Assembly (NCBI GenBank): GCA_040398845.1 | Contig: JBBATH010000017.1 | Location: forward strand, 32,514 to 96,513 | Reading direction: 5' to 3' | DNA: 64,000 bases | DNA from: WLND01 sp040398845 | GTDB taxonomy: Bacteria; Actinomycetota; Actinomycetes; S36-B12 | In this document: piece after piece, positions 8,120 to 16,212 of the stretch | Position numbering within the stretch: position 1 is the stretch's first letter | How the letters are laid out: each line of letters starts with the position of its first letter | Translations under genes and position numbers: made by a program | Notes under the pieces: generated by a model | What the model saw: only the letters and a program-made list of their open reading frames with translations | What the model was told of the DNA's origin: nothing | The model's database searches: none

Positions 8120-9964
8120 CTACTTCTTTGCGGGGTCACCGGTCGACAGCGCCGCAATGAAGGCCTCTTGGGGGACTTCGACGCGTCCGACCATTTTCAT
8201 GCGCTTCTTGCCCTCCTTTTGCTTTTCGAGGAGTTTGCGCTTGCGGGAGATATCACCGCCGTAGCACTTGGCGAGGACGTCCTTGCGGATCGCCCGGATG
8301 GTTTCGCGGGTGATGACGCGGGCGCCGATCGCCGCCTGGATCGGCACCTCAAACTGCTGGCGCGGGATGAGTTCCTTGAGCTTCGCGGTCATCATGACGC
8401 CGTAAGCCATTGCCTTGTCTCGGTGCACGATCGCGCTGAACGCATCGACCGGCTCGCCGTGCAGGAGGATGTCGACCTTGACGAGGTCTGCCTCCTGCTC
8501 GCCCTGCAGTTCGTAGTCGAGGGAGGCATACCCGCGCGTTCGGCTCTTGAGCTGATCGAAGAAGTCGAAGACGATCTCGGCGAGCGGCAACTGATAGCGC
8601 AGTTCGACCCGCTCCTCCGACAGGTAGTCCATGCCCTGCATGGTGCCGCGGCGCTGCTGGCAAAGTTCCATCACCGTCCCGACGAACTCACTGGGCAAGA
8701 TGACGGTGGCGCGGACGATCGGTTCGAAGATCTTCGCGACCTTCTGGGTCGGGAACTCGCTGGGATTCGTGACCACGATCTCGCTGCCGTCATCCCCCAC
8801 CACGCGATAAATGACGTTGGGAGCCGTCGAGATGAGGTCGAGGTTCGCCTCCCGCTCAAGGCGCTCCCGAACGATTTCCATGTGGAGCAAGCCAAGGAAG
8901 CCGCAGCGAAACCCGAACCCGAGTGCGAGGGAGGTCTCCGGCTCGTAGACGAGCGCTGCATCGTTGAGCTTGAGCTTGTCGAGGGAATCGCGAAGTTCGG
9001 GGTAGTCGGAGCCGTCGATCGGATAGAGCCCCGAGAACACCATGGGCATGGGATCGCGGTAACCGCCGAGCGCCTCGGTTGCACCATGCTGTGAGAGTGT
9101 GATGGTGTCGCCAACGCGTGATTGGCGGACATCCTTCACTCCGGTGATGAGGTAGCCGACCTCGCCGACACCGATGCCCTTGGATGGCACCGGATCTGGC
9201 GAGATGACCCCGACCTCAAGGAGTTCGTGGACCTCGCCCGTGGCCATCATGCGGACTTTGTCGCGAGTCGCAATGCGGCCATCGACGACGCGGACATAGG
9301 TGACGACGCCGCGATAGGTGTCGTAAACCGAATCAAAGATGAGGGCGCGTGCCGGGGCGTTCGGATCACCAATCGGCGGTGGGATGTCGCGAACGATTCG
9401 CTCAAGGAGATCGGGAACGCCGACCCCGGTCTTGGCCGAGATGCGTAGGACCTCGTCGGGATCGCATCCGATGATGCGGGAGATCTCGGCGGCGTACTTA
9501 TCGGGTTGCGCTGCCGGGAGGTCGATTTTGTTGAGGACGGGTACAACGGCCAGGTCGTTCTCAAGCGCAAGGTAGAGATTCGCGAGGGTCTGCGCCTCGA
9601 TGCCTTGCGCGGCGTCGACGACGAGCACCGCACCCTCGCATGCAGCAAGCGACCGAGAGACCTCGTAGGTGAAGTCAACGTGGCCGGGGGTGTCGATCAT
9701 GTTGAGGACGTAGTCGACGCCGTCGAGTCCGACGTACGGCAGCCGCACCGCCTGCGATTTGATGGTGATGCCGCGCTCGCGCTCGATATCCATGCGGTCG
9801 AGGTACTGCGCTCGCATCTGCCGGGGGTCGACGATGCCGGTCTGCTGAAGCATCCGGTCGGCAAGGGTCGACTTGCCGTGGTCGATGTGGGCGATGATGG
9901 AGAAGTTCCGGATCACCGACGGGTCGGTGGCACCGGGCTGCTCGACTGGCACGTGGATCCTCAC
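8120..9964 (-). CDS. lepA: Elongation factor 4 (LepA)
   Basis: A full-length 614-residue translational GTPase. G1 AHIDHGKST is at about 25-33, followed by the G3 motif DTPGH and G4 NKID. The LepA C-terminal domain ends with KGKKRMKMVGRVEVPQEAF-type sequence. EF4 acts on ribosomes and can promote back-translocation under ionic or cold stress. The start is GTG. It is divergent from rpsT, with about 150 bases of shared upstream region, and is followed by hemW. Confidence 0.97.
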   Translation of the reverse strand: MRIHVPVEQPGATDPSVIRNFSIIAHIDHGKSTLADRMLQQTGIVDPRQMRAQYLDRMDIERERGITIKSQAVRLPYVGLDGVDYVLNMIDTPGHVDFTYEVSRSLAACEGAVLVVDAAQGIEAQTLANLYLALENDLAVVPVLNKIDLPAAQPDKYAAEISRIIGCDPDEVLRISAKTGVGVPDLLERIVRDIPPPIGDPNAPARALIFDSVYDTYRGVVTYVRVVDGRIATRDKVRMMATGEVHELLEVGVISPDPVPSKGIGVGEVGYLITGVKDVRQSRVGDTITLSQHGATEALGGYRDPMPMVFSGLYPIDGSDYPELRDSLDKLKLNDAALVYEPETSLALGFGFRCGFLGLLHMEIVRERLEREANLDLISTAPNVIYRVVGDDGSEIVVTNPSEFPTQKVAKIFEPIVRATVILPSEFVGTVMELCQQRRGTMQGMDYLSEERVELRYQLPLAEIVFDFFDQLKSRTRGYASLDYELQGEQEADLVKVDILLHGEPVDAFSAIVHRDKAMAYGVMMTAKLKELIPRQQFEVPIQAAIGARVITRETIRAIRKDVLAKCYGGDISRKRKLLEKQKEGKKRMKMVGRVEVPQEAFIAALSTGDPAKK

Positions 9965-10114
9965 GAGATGGCGCTCCGTGACCCCTTGGAGAGGGCTGAG
10001 AGCGGGGCTGATTTGGGCTGAGGCCAGCCTACGGGTAATCTGGGGTGCTGCCTCATCCAGAGGCGCATCATTGCCCCAGACATAAGCTGACCCAGACGTG
10101 AAGAGGATTGCCCC

Positions 10115-10372
10115 GTGGCGAACATCAAGTCGCAGATCAAGCGTAACCGGACCAATGAGAAGGCCCGCATGCGCAACAAGGCCGTGAAGTCTTCACTGAA
10201 GACGGCTGTGCGCAAGTTCCGCGAGGCAGCCGAGGCCGGCTCCGCCGATGCGATTGCGCTGGGCCGCGAGGCCAACCGGGCACTCGACAAGGCCGCGAGC
10301 AAGGGCGTCATCCACGCCAATCAGGCCGCGAACCGCAAGTCGTCGATCAACAAGCGCGCCGCAGCCATCTAA
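10115..10372 (+). CDS. rpsT: 30S ribosomal protein S20
   Basis: An 85-residue basic protein starting MANIKSQIKRNRTNEKARM from GTG, with an SD-like GAAGAGG upstream. It has the all-helical S20 composition and the C-terminal 'GVIHANQAANRKSS' segment. S20 binds the 5' and 3' minor domains of 16S rRNA. It lies beside lepA and near holA, the standard actinobacterial neighbourhood, and a strong hairpin follows immediately. Confidence 0.97.
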   Translation: MANIKSQIKRNRTNEKARMRNKAVKSSLKTAVRKFREAAEAGSADAIALGREANRALDKAASKGVIHANQAANRKSSINKRAAAI

Positions 10373-10378
10373 GTTTCA

Positions 10379-10413
10379 GCGAAAGCCCCGTCCCCTGCGG
10401 ACGGGGCTTTCGC
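10379..10413 (+). terminator. Intrinsic terminator of rpsT
   Basis: A perfect 15-bp stem (GCGAAAGCCCCGTCC with its complement) with a 5-base loop, starting seven bases after the rpsT stop and followed by GTTTGTC. It probably also serves as a boundary for the minus-strand TetR gene. Confidence 0.88.
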
Positions 10414-10524
10414 GTTTGTCCTCCGTTTGTCCCAGAAGGTTCAACCAAGGACGCTGCTCGGACTGGCGCAGTCCCCGCTTCTACAGACGGGCCCGCCGAA
10501 GATCCTGCCCGCGGCCGGACTGGT

Positions 10525-11115
10525 TCAGTTTCGGGCGGTGATCGCGCTGACGAGGCCGCCGTGGACGAACTCAAGGACGGTGGCGATCTCGTGGTCGGTA
10601 TCGCACTCCCCCGACTCGATCCGGGCAATCGACATCTCAACGACGCCCCACACGTAGCGAGCGAGCTGGCCGGGATCGACGTCTCCCATGGCGGCCAAGG
10701 CCTCATGCAAGGGTGCGATGAGACTGCGGTGCATTGACTGAACCTCGGCACGACGTGCGGGTGGCAGGTCAATGGCGCCGGCGGCCCGCACCAGCGCATG
10801 GCGTCCGGCCGCGGCGTAGTGCAGGACTGCTGTCGTCCAAGCGGTCACTCGTGCCGCCGGATCGTCCACCGTGGAGGTCACCCGCTCAAGGGAACTGGCC
10901 CACTCCGCGAGCTCGTCAACCAGGACATCGGCGATCAGGTCGGCGGCACTGCTGTAGTACTCGTACACCGCTGATCTCGAAAGGCCCACTTCAGCGGCAA
11001 CCTGGGCGACGGTGAACGTGGAGTCCCGGACGATGAGGACTGCTGCGGCCTCGAGGAGCTGGGCCCGACGCTGCTCGCGATGCTCCGCCACTGTGGGGGC
11101 GCTGATCTTGGGCAT
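10525..11115 (-). CDS. TetR/AcrR-family transcriptional regulator
   Basis: A 196-residue protein from the ATG at 11115 (alternative ATG at 11124). The N-terminal HTH reads TVAQVAAEVGLSRSAVYEYY, followed by a mostly helical ligand domain. The 228-residue frame from 11211 is rejected because its first codons lie in a terminator stem at 11171-11200. It sits downstream of two secreted-protein genes in the hemin locus, so it may regulate them, but nothing in the sequence proves this. Confidence 0.85.
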   Translation of the reverse strand: MPKISAPTVAEHREQRRAQLLEAAAVLIVRDSTFTVAQVAAEVGLSRSAVYEYYSSAADLIADVLVDELAEWASSLERVTSTVDDPAARVTAWTTAVLHYAAAGRHALVRAAGAIDLPPARRAEVQSMHRSLIAPLHEALAAMGDVDPGQLARYVWGVVEMSIARIESGECDTDHEIATVLEFVHGGLVSAITARN

Positions 11116-11170
11116 GTGCCTCATTCTGCCCTGATACGAGAACTTCCGCCTGCCGCGTCGGCACCAAGTC

Positions 11171-11200
11171 GACGAGGCCCTCCGTCTGGAGGGCCTCGTC
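11171..11200 (-). terminator. Strong hairpin after the secreted-protein gene
   Basis: A perfect 13-bp stem GACGAGGCCCTCC with a 4-base loop, 25 bases beyond the stop at 11225 on the minus strand. There is no clear U-tract, so it may be a factor-assisted terminator. It separates the secreted-protein operon from the TetR gene. Confidence 0.7.
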
Positions 11201-11224
11201 GTCATTTCCATCGGCGCCTGACGG

Positions 11225-12046
11225 CTACTTCGTGAGTCGGAATACCTGGGTGGTGACGAGCGGCTTGGTGTTCGCCCCGCCTGTCGACACGATGCGCACC
11301 GTGCAGGTTCCCGCCGGCTTCAGCGCAGTGATCATCGTCGCCGTCACTGAGCAGTTGTCCGAGGAGAGGGTCGGCTTAAGACCTGACCTTAAGGTCACCT
11401 CCATCGTGGCCGGGGCCGCCGCCGACACCTTGGGGGTTGACCCCTTGGCTACGACCCTGCTCACGAGTTTGATCGTCGCCACATCAGTGGCTCGGTCTGC
11501 CTTCACCGGTGAGAACACCGTCGGGAAGATCCTCATGTAAGCGGGGTTCGCGCTATCCCGCCCGGCTCCCAGCACGTAGACCGCGCAGGTCGTCGACCTT
11601 GGATTCCCTGTGTCGACACGGCAGTCGACCGACTCGCCCACGGACGCGCCTGCGGTTGGATTCGGGTCGGTTCCAAAGAACTCACCGTTTAACTTGAACG
11701 GGATGCCCACTGTGGCACGGGCGTCCGGCGTGGCGGTGAGGTAAGCGAGGCTGTCGATCGACGAGTCGCAGAGCGTCGGGGCGGACCGCGGATCGGCGGG
11801 CAACTTGCAGTGCAGCGCGTAGAGGCCGACATTTGCCGGCAGGTTTACGACATCGACCCGCTGCATTGACGACGGCGCCAGGTTCACGAGCGACGTGTAG
11901 TTGCGCTGCCCGGCAATCGTTGCGTTGTAGACGGCGTCCGCAGCGAGTGCTGGGGAAGTCAGGGCGCCCAGTGCGAGAGCGCCAATGGCGACGGCGCCAG
12001 CTGCGGTGCTGAGCGCTCCAAGACCAGTGTGGGTGCGTCGGGACAT
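11225..12046 (-). CDS. Secreted protein of the hemin-uptake locus, function unknown
   Basis: A 273-residue exported protein. The N-terminus is a signal peptide with hydrophobic core and ALA-AD cleavage site (about residue 35). The mature part is Ser/Thr/Ala-rich with four or more cysteines, including DCRVDTGNPRSTTCAVYVLG, and ends in a beta-rich LTTQVFRLTK-like tail. I do not recognise the family. It follows the neocarzinostatin-fold-like gene after 55 bases on the same strand, so the two probably form an operon with a role in surface hemin handling (inferred). Confidence 0.7.
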   Translation of the reverse strand: MSRRTHTGLGALSTAAGAVAIGALALGALTSPALAADAVYNATIAGQRNYTSLVNLAPSSMQRVDVVNLPANVGLYALHCKLPADPRSAPTLCDSSIDSLAYLTATPDARATVGIPFKLNGEFFGTDPNPTAGASVGESVDCRVDTGNPRSTTCAVYVLGAGRDSANPAYMRIFPTVFSPVKADRATDVATIKLVSRVVAKGSTPKVSAAAPATMEVTLRSGLKPTLSSDNCSVTATMITALKPAGTCTVRIVSTGGANTKPLVTTQVFRLTK

Positions 12047-12101
12047 GTGTGGATCTCCTTCGATGGTTGGTGTGTTGACCGGTCAGTTGGGTCGAGCGTC
12101 A

Positions 12102-12638
12102 TCACTGTCGAAACGCCACGGGCACGAAAACGTCAAAGCGTCGGTCCCCTGAATGGAGGTGGTCGGCGCGCGTGACGATCGAGCACGACACGGTCCGGCA
12201 GTCGACGGTCCCGATGGTTGAGGACACCGAGATACGAACCTTGAAACGGCCGCCCTTGGCGAAGGGGGTCGACAGTTTCTGGCCGTAGGGGGGCGGATTC
12301 GACGAGATCCAGGCGGAGGCGGCGTTGGCCCCGGTCATGTTCACGCCGCCACCGCAGGGCGACGGCGGCTGCCTGACCTGCGGCGTCACGCACAGGGCCA
12401 CATAGATCCCGACGGTCCGGTCGTAGCCTCGGCCGGTCACGGTGACCGTCGATCCTGCGGGATCAAGCGCGGTCGTTGGCGTGACGGTGAGAACAAGACC
12501 CGTCGGGGTCTTTACCGTCTCGGCTGGCACGCTCGCCTGGGCGGTCTGCGACGAAACTGCCACCACGGTCAGCGAGGCGAGGAGCCCAAACGATGCAGCG
12601 CAGACCCGGGAACCGAAGCGTCTCGTCGTCGTGGGCAT
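12102..12638 (-). CDS. Secreted neocarzinostatin/Ig-like domain protein
   Basis: A 178-residue secreted protein with a signal peptide (about 1-36, ending TAQAS). The mature domain has VTVTGRGYDRTVGIYVALCV, a Cys pair, SAWISSNPPPYG, and VDCRTVSCSIVTRADH. This pattern is seen in actinobacterial beta-sandwich proteins that often accompany HtaA-type heme-binding proteins. Together with hmuTUV nearby it suggests a surface component of hemin uptake. It is transcribed away from the cassette at 12.75-14.13 kb; a 17-bp palindrome and a 26-bp repeat lie just upstream. Confidence 0.68.
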   Translation of the reverse strand: MPTTTRRFGSRVCAASFGLLASLTVVAVSSQTAQASVPAETVKTPTGLVLTVTPTTALDPAGSTVTVTGRGYDRTVGIYVALCVTPQVRQPPSPCGGGVNMTGANAASAWISSNPPPYGQKLSTPFAKGGRFKVRISVSSTIGTVDCRTVSCSIVTRADHLHSGDRRFDVFVPVAFRQ

Positions 12639-12671
12639 GGTGTGACGTTAGAGCGGGTCCGCTCAATTCCG

Positions 12672-12688
12672 CCCGACACAGTGTCGGG
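12672..12688. promoter_or_regulatory. 17-bp perfect palindrome upstream of secreted-protein operon
   Basis: CCCGACAC-A-GTGTCGGG, 8-bp arms around one base, 34 bases upstream of the ATG at 12638 (minus strand). It abuts the 26-bp repeat at 12684-12709. It has the form of a dimeric repressor site; the regulator is unknown. Confidence 0.5.
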
Positions 12689-12709
12689 GTCATGCCGACG
12701 CCGCATCGG
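12684..12709. repeat. 26-bp repeat, copy 1 (hemin locus)
   Basis: Identical to copy 2 (14234-14259) at 24 of 26 positions: core GTCATGCCGACGCCG followed by YATCGG. The core holds the dyad CCGA-N7-TCGG. This copy lies about 46 bases upstream of the secreted-protein operon. The two copies enclose the HTH/SQECD cassette. Confidence 0.8.
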
Positions 12710-12752
12710 CAAATGTCCTCGACAAGAAGATACGTGATGTTCCGGGCAATCA

Positions 12753-13724
12753 TCACCGGATATCACTGAGCGGAACACGAACCTCGTCATGAAGTGGGAC
12801 GGGTTCGGACTCCCAGACCCACGGCGCGAAGGTGGCGAACTCCCCTGCCGACATCGACTCCCACGTGCGAGGCTCAATGGTGATGCGGAAGCCGGAATCG
12901 CGCGTAACGGTCGCGGAGATTTCGTTACCCAGCTTCATGGACCCGGCTACGACGGCATGCCCATCGAGTTCACCCGTCGCCTTCACCAGCAGCCCTGCGG
13001 ACTTGGCGCGGTCCAAACTGAGCATCGGGCAGAGTGTCACACTCAGCTCCGAACACCTCACGAGCCACATGTCGGTCGCGTGCACGAGTTTGACTTGAAG
13101 TGTCCGCTCCCCACCCTTTGCACCTGACCGTGCGTACCTGGCCACGATGTTGGCGGCTTTCCCCAGTACATGCTCTTCTGCAGCATCGGGGTGCGGCGTG
13201 CGGGCGTACCGTCTCCCTGCCCAAGCTCGAAGCCTTTGCTGCTGCCTGCCGGTCAACGGCCGGAGGGTTCTCACATCGGGAGCCAGAAGGGCCTCCTTCA
13301 GCACAGAAGTGACAAATCGCTGATTCGCCACTGGGAAGAAGGGCTCCGACTTCGACCTGCCGGTGGCTACACGCAACTTCGGATCCGGAAGCGGGAAATC
13401 GCGCGGGCTATACCCGCCGTTACGCAACTGCCGATAGCGACCTTCATCGACCAGGGTGACAGGACACACGACCAGACATGGTTCGACGGCGGGGTCGCGG
13501 GCAATGTCGCACTCCTGGCTAAGAATGACGTACCAGCCGATCTCACTCACGACAAGAAGATTCCAGACGTCGTCGGGCGCCTCGATTCCGACCGCGGCAA
13601 GATCCACCGACGGCCCCCGGCCCACGATGTTGACGACTCCGACGCTGATCAGGTCGCCCTGTGCGACCGACGGAAGCAACTGCATGAGCCTGTCGCCGTC
13701 GCGCCTATCCAACGGCGTTATCAC
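12753..13724 (-). CDS. Uncharacterised SQECD-motif protein of the hemin-locus cassette
   Basis: A 323-residue protein I do not recognise. The GTG at 13724 overlaps the TGA of the upstream HTH gene (GTGA), so this start is preferred over an ATG at 13775 lying inside that gene; ATG at 13685 is a further option. It contains WYVILSQECDIARD at about 64-77, with Cys72, Cys83 and Cys87, and later WLVRCSELSVTLC. The centre is Arg-rich (LTGRQQQRLRAWAGRRYAR). It has no signal peptide or membrane segment, so it is probably cytoplasmic. It is translationally coupled to an HTH regulator, and the pair looks like a mobile regulatory, defence or TA-type unit (inferred). Confidence 0.75.
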   Translation of the reverse strand: MITPLDRRDGDRLMQLLPSVAQGDLISVGVVNIVGRGPSVDLAAVGIEAPDDVWNLLVVSEIGWYVILSQECDIARDPAVEPCLVVCPVTLVDEGRYRQLRNGGYSPRDFPLPDPKLRVATGRSKSEPFFPVANQRFVTSVLKEALLAPDVRTLRPLTGRQQQRLRAWAGRRYARTPHPDAAEEHVLGKAANIVARYARSGAKGGERTLQVKLVHATDMWLVRCSELSVTLCPMLSLDRAKSAGLLVKATGELDGHAVVAGSMKLGNEISATVTRDSGFRITIEPRTWESMSAGEFATFAPWVWESEPVPLHDEVRVPLSDIR

Positions 13725-14134
13725 GCGCCCACGGTCTCCAGTCGAGATGACCGCGCACCGCGCAGTAATTGCCAAAGCGCCGTGTGGACGGCACTGTTCT
13801 CCGGCGGAATCGCATCCGCTCGCCGCGATTGCGAAGGCAGCTCTGGACGGGAGCCGGTCAACTCGACAGCCTCTGCAAGGTGCACGCGATCCGGAGGTGT
13901 CGATCCAAATTCCAACTCTCGCTCAGCCAGCGGGCGCAACAGTAGCCTCACGTCCGTCGTGGTCGCTTTCGGCTCCAAGGCTGATTGGACCTCGGCAACG
14001 TCGAACCGGCGATGTCCACCCGGAGTGACACTAAAAGGGATCCTCCCATTGCGCGCATAGGCCTGAATCGTCGCGGGGCTCACGTTCAGGGCGGCACCAA
14101 CAATCTTCGACGTCACTGATCTCTCGGTCGACAT
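13721..14134 (-). CDS. MerR/excisionase-type HTH protein
   Basis: A 137-residue protein from ATG 14134, preceded by GAGAGG with 5-base spacing; the longer frame from 14179 lacks such a site. The N-terminal HTH reads VSPATIQAYARNGRIPFSVT followed by PGGHRRFDVAEV, the typical helix-wing of MerR/excisionase proteins. The C-terminal half is low-complexity and unrecognised. It overlaps the SQECD-motif gene by four bases and is probably its regulator or partner. Confidence 0.8.
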   Translation of the reverse strand: MSTERSVTSKIVGAALNVSPATIQAYARNGRIPFSVTPGGHRRFDVAEVQSALEPKATTTDVRLLLRPLAERELEFGSTPPDRVHLAEAVELTGSRPELPSQSRRADAIPPENSAVHTALWQLLRGARSSRLETVGA

Positions 14135-14233
14135 CCGCACCTCTCTCACGGTTACCACGGTTATCAAGTTTCTCAGCATTCTACGTTAGCCGATTGTCGC
14201 GGGCAAGCAGCCTCTTCGCTGGACCCACAACGT

Positions 14234-14259
14234 TCGGAGTCATGCCGACGCCGTATCGG
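14234..14259. repeat. 26-bp repeat, copy 2 (hemin locus)
   Basis: Second copy of the 26-bp element (24/26 identical to 12684-12709), ending 34 bases upstream of the hmuT ATG. Its dyad CCGA-N7-TCGG could be an operator shared by hmuTUV and the secreted-protein operon, or the pair could mark insertion of the intervening cassette. Confidence 0.8.
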
Positions 14260-14293
14260 AACGCTCCGCCTCCAGCTTGACGATAATCAATTC

Positions 14294-15259
14294 ATGCCAC
14301 GGTGGACGGTGACGATGACGCTCGCCGCGGCCTTGGCGTCACTGCTTGCAGCCTGCGGAGGAACGACTGGCCAAGAGCCCGCGTCATCTCCGGGCGCCAC
14401 CGACACCGCATCACGTGGGAGTGTTCGCACGATCACCTCTGCTGACCTCTCGATGCCCACGAGCAGCGCGTCACGGGGGCCATCATCCGCCGGGGCAAAG
14501 CGGATCGTCTCGCTCGCAACCGGGGTCGGGGAGACCCTCGCGGCACTCGGCGCCAGCGAGCAGGTCGTGGGTCGCGATGAGACAAGCGATGTCCCGTCCA
14601 TCAGCGGTGCACCGATCGTCACGAAGGCTCACGCGGTGAGTGCTGAGCGGGTGCTGGCGCTCGAGCCGGACCTCGTGCTCGTCGATGCGTCGACCTCACC
14701 CCCCGAGGCCCTAGACCAGATCCGGGCAGCCGGGGTGCGGGTCGTGGAGGTGCCTGAGGCATGGACGCTCGCCGACATTTCCCCGCGGACCGCCGCCGTC
14801 GCCGCTGCAATCGGCGCATCAACCGCCGACGCCGACAAGGTTGCCGCTGAGGCCACCGGGCGCTCCTTCGCAACCCCGAACGGGCCGAGGGTTGCCTTCC
14901 TCTACCTGCGCGGCACTTCAGCCATTTATCTCATCGGCGGCAAGGGCTCGGGAGCCGATGCGCTCATCGAGGCTGCGGGCGGCACCGATGTCGGCGCCGC
15001 TGCGGGCCTAGACCCATTCGTTCCCCTCACTCCCGAGGCCTTCGCAACCCTGCAGCCCCACGTCGTTCTCGTCATGACGAAGGGGCTCGAGTCCGTCAGG
15101 GGTGTCGATGGCCTGGTGTCCCTGCCCGGGGTGGCCCAGACGCCAGCCGGCGCGAACCGGCGCGTGATCGCGGTTGATGACACGCTCCTGCTCTCCTTCG
15201 GCCCGCGCACCGGCAGGCTCGTCGAAGCCCTGCACTCTGCTCTGAGTGACGTCGGTTGA
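14294..15259 (+). CDS. hmuT: Hemin ABC transporter substrate-binding lipoprotein
   Basis: A 321-residue lipoprotein. The lipobox LLAAC places the lipidated Cys at residue 21, followed by a Ser/Thr-rich tether to about residue 65. The cobalamin/siderophore-type (BtuF-like) binding fold begins KRIVSLATGVGETLAALG, with IVTKAHAVSAERVLALEPDLV and LSFGPRTGRLVEAL. This fits HmuT rather than BtuF because of the actinobacterial hmuTUV order. It binds hemin outside the membrane and passes it to the permease. The stop overlaps the next start by four bases. Confidence 0.88.
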   Translation: MPRWTVTMTLAAALASLLAACGGTTGQEPASSPGATDTASRGSVRTITSADLSMPTSSASRGPSSAGAKRIVSLATGVGETLAALGASEQVVGRDETSDVPSISGAPIVTKAHAVSAERVLALEPDLVLVDASTSPPEALDQIRAAGVRVVEVPEAWTLADISPRTAAVAAAIGASTADADKVAAEATGRSFATPNGPRVAFLYLRGTSAIYLIGGKGSGADALIEAAGGTDVGAAAGLDPFVPLTPEAFATLQPHVVLVMTKGLESVRGVDGLVSLPGVAQTPAGANRRVIAVDDTLLLSFGPRTGRLVEALHSALSDVG

Positions 15260-16212
15260 GCCGTCGCTGGCAATGGGTGACCCTCACCCTCGCACTGGCC
15301 CTCATCCTCGCCGCCGGCGCAGCGCTTCTCATCGGCGTCGCCGCAACCTCCCCGGAGGTGGTGTGGAATATCCGCGCACCGCGCATCGCGATGGCCGTCA
15401 TCGTCGGTGCCGGACTTGCCGTCGCCGGGGCCCTCATGCAGGGGTCACTCGGCAATCCGCTCGCCGACCCCGCCCTCGTGGGTGTGTCGGGAGGCGCTGC
15501 GCTCGGTACGGTGGCGGCCGTTGCGGTCGGTGGCGCTTTCAATACCGGGTTCGCGTCACTCGCCGCGTGCATTGGTGCAGCGGGTGCGGTGGCCATCGTC
15601 GTGGGAGTGTCCGTCCGCGATCCGCGTCCCGAGGTCGTCACCCTCCTCCTCGCCGGCGTGGCGGTCACCGCTTTCACGACGGCGGCGCTATCAGTCCTCG
15701 TGTCAATGAGTGACGTCGCCGGTGCGCGCTCGGTGACCTTCTGGACCACCGGGAGTCTGGCGCTGTCGACCTGGGGCGGGGTGCTCTCCGTGGCGCCGTT
15801 TGCCGTCATCGGCCTTGCCCTCGCCGCAACAACCCCCCGCTCCCTTGACGCGCTGTCCCTCGGCGATCGTGCGGCTCAGGCGGTAGGAGTTGACGTTGCT
15901 GGCGTGCGCTATCGGGCCCTCGCGGCCATCGTGCTCCTTGTCGCAGCCGGGGTGGCGACCGTCGGGATCATTGCGTTCGTCGGGCTGCTCATTCCGCACG
16001 CGATGCGCGCCATCGTCGGACCCGCCCATGGACGGCTCCTCATCCTGAGCGGGCTGGCGGGGGCGCTCCTCGTTCTCGCCGCCGATACCGTCGCGAGGGT
16101 TGTCGCGAATCCAATCGAGATCCCGATCGGTGCCGTGACCGCCCTCATTGGCGCGCCAGCCTTCTTCGTGCTCCTGCGGCGCACCCGGGCTCAGCAAGGT
16201 GGGTGGGCGTGA
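15256..16212 (+). CDS. hmuU: Hemin ABC transporter permease (FecCD family)
   Basis: A 318-residue FecCD-type permease with nine or ten hydrophobic helices. Family motifs include IRAPRIAMAVIVGAGLAVAG, MQGSLGNPLADPALVGVSGG and FVGLLIPHAMRAIVG. The start TTG at 15256 overlaps the hmuT TGA (TTGA), which makes translational coupling likely. As a homodimer it forms the membrane channel for hemin. Confidence 0.92.
   Translation: MSRRWQWVTLTLALALILAAGAALLIGVAATSPEVVWNIRAPRIAMAVIVGAGLAVAGALMQGSLGNPLADPALVGVSGGAALGTVAAVAVGGAFNTGFASLAACIGAAGAVAIVVGVSVRDPRPEVVTLLLAGVAVTAFTTAALSVLVSMSDVAGARSVTFWTTGSLALSTWGGVLSVAPFAVIGLALAATTPRSLDALSLGDRAAQAVGVDVAGVRYRALAAIVLLVAAGVATVGIIAFVGLLIPHAMRAIVGPAHGRLLILSGLAGALLVLAADTVARVVANPIEIPIGAVTALIGAPAFFVLLRRTRAQQGGWA

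Noticed and set aside
7688..9094. 468-codon plus-strand frame opposite hemW and lepA
   Set aside because: It crosses two conserved minus-strand genes and its sequence is the typical high-GC antisense pattern.
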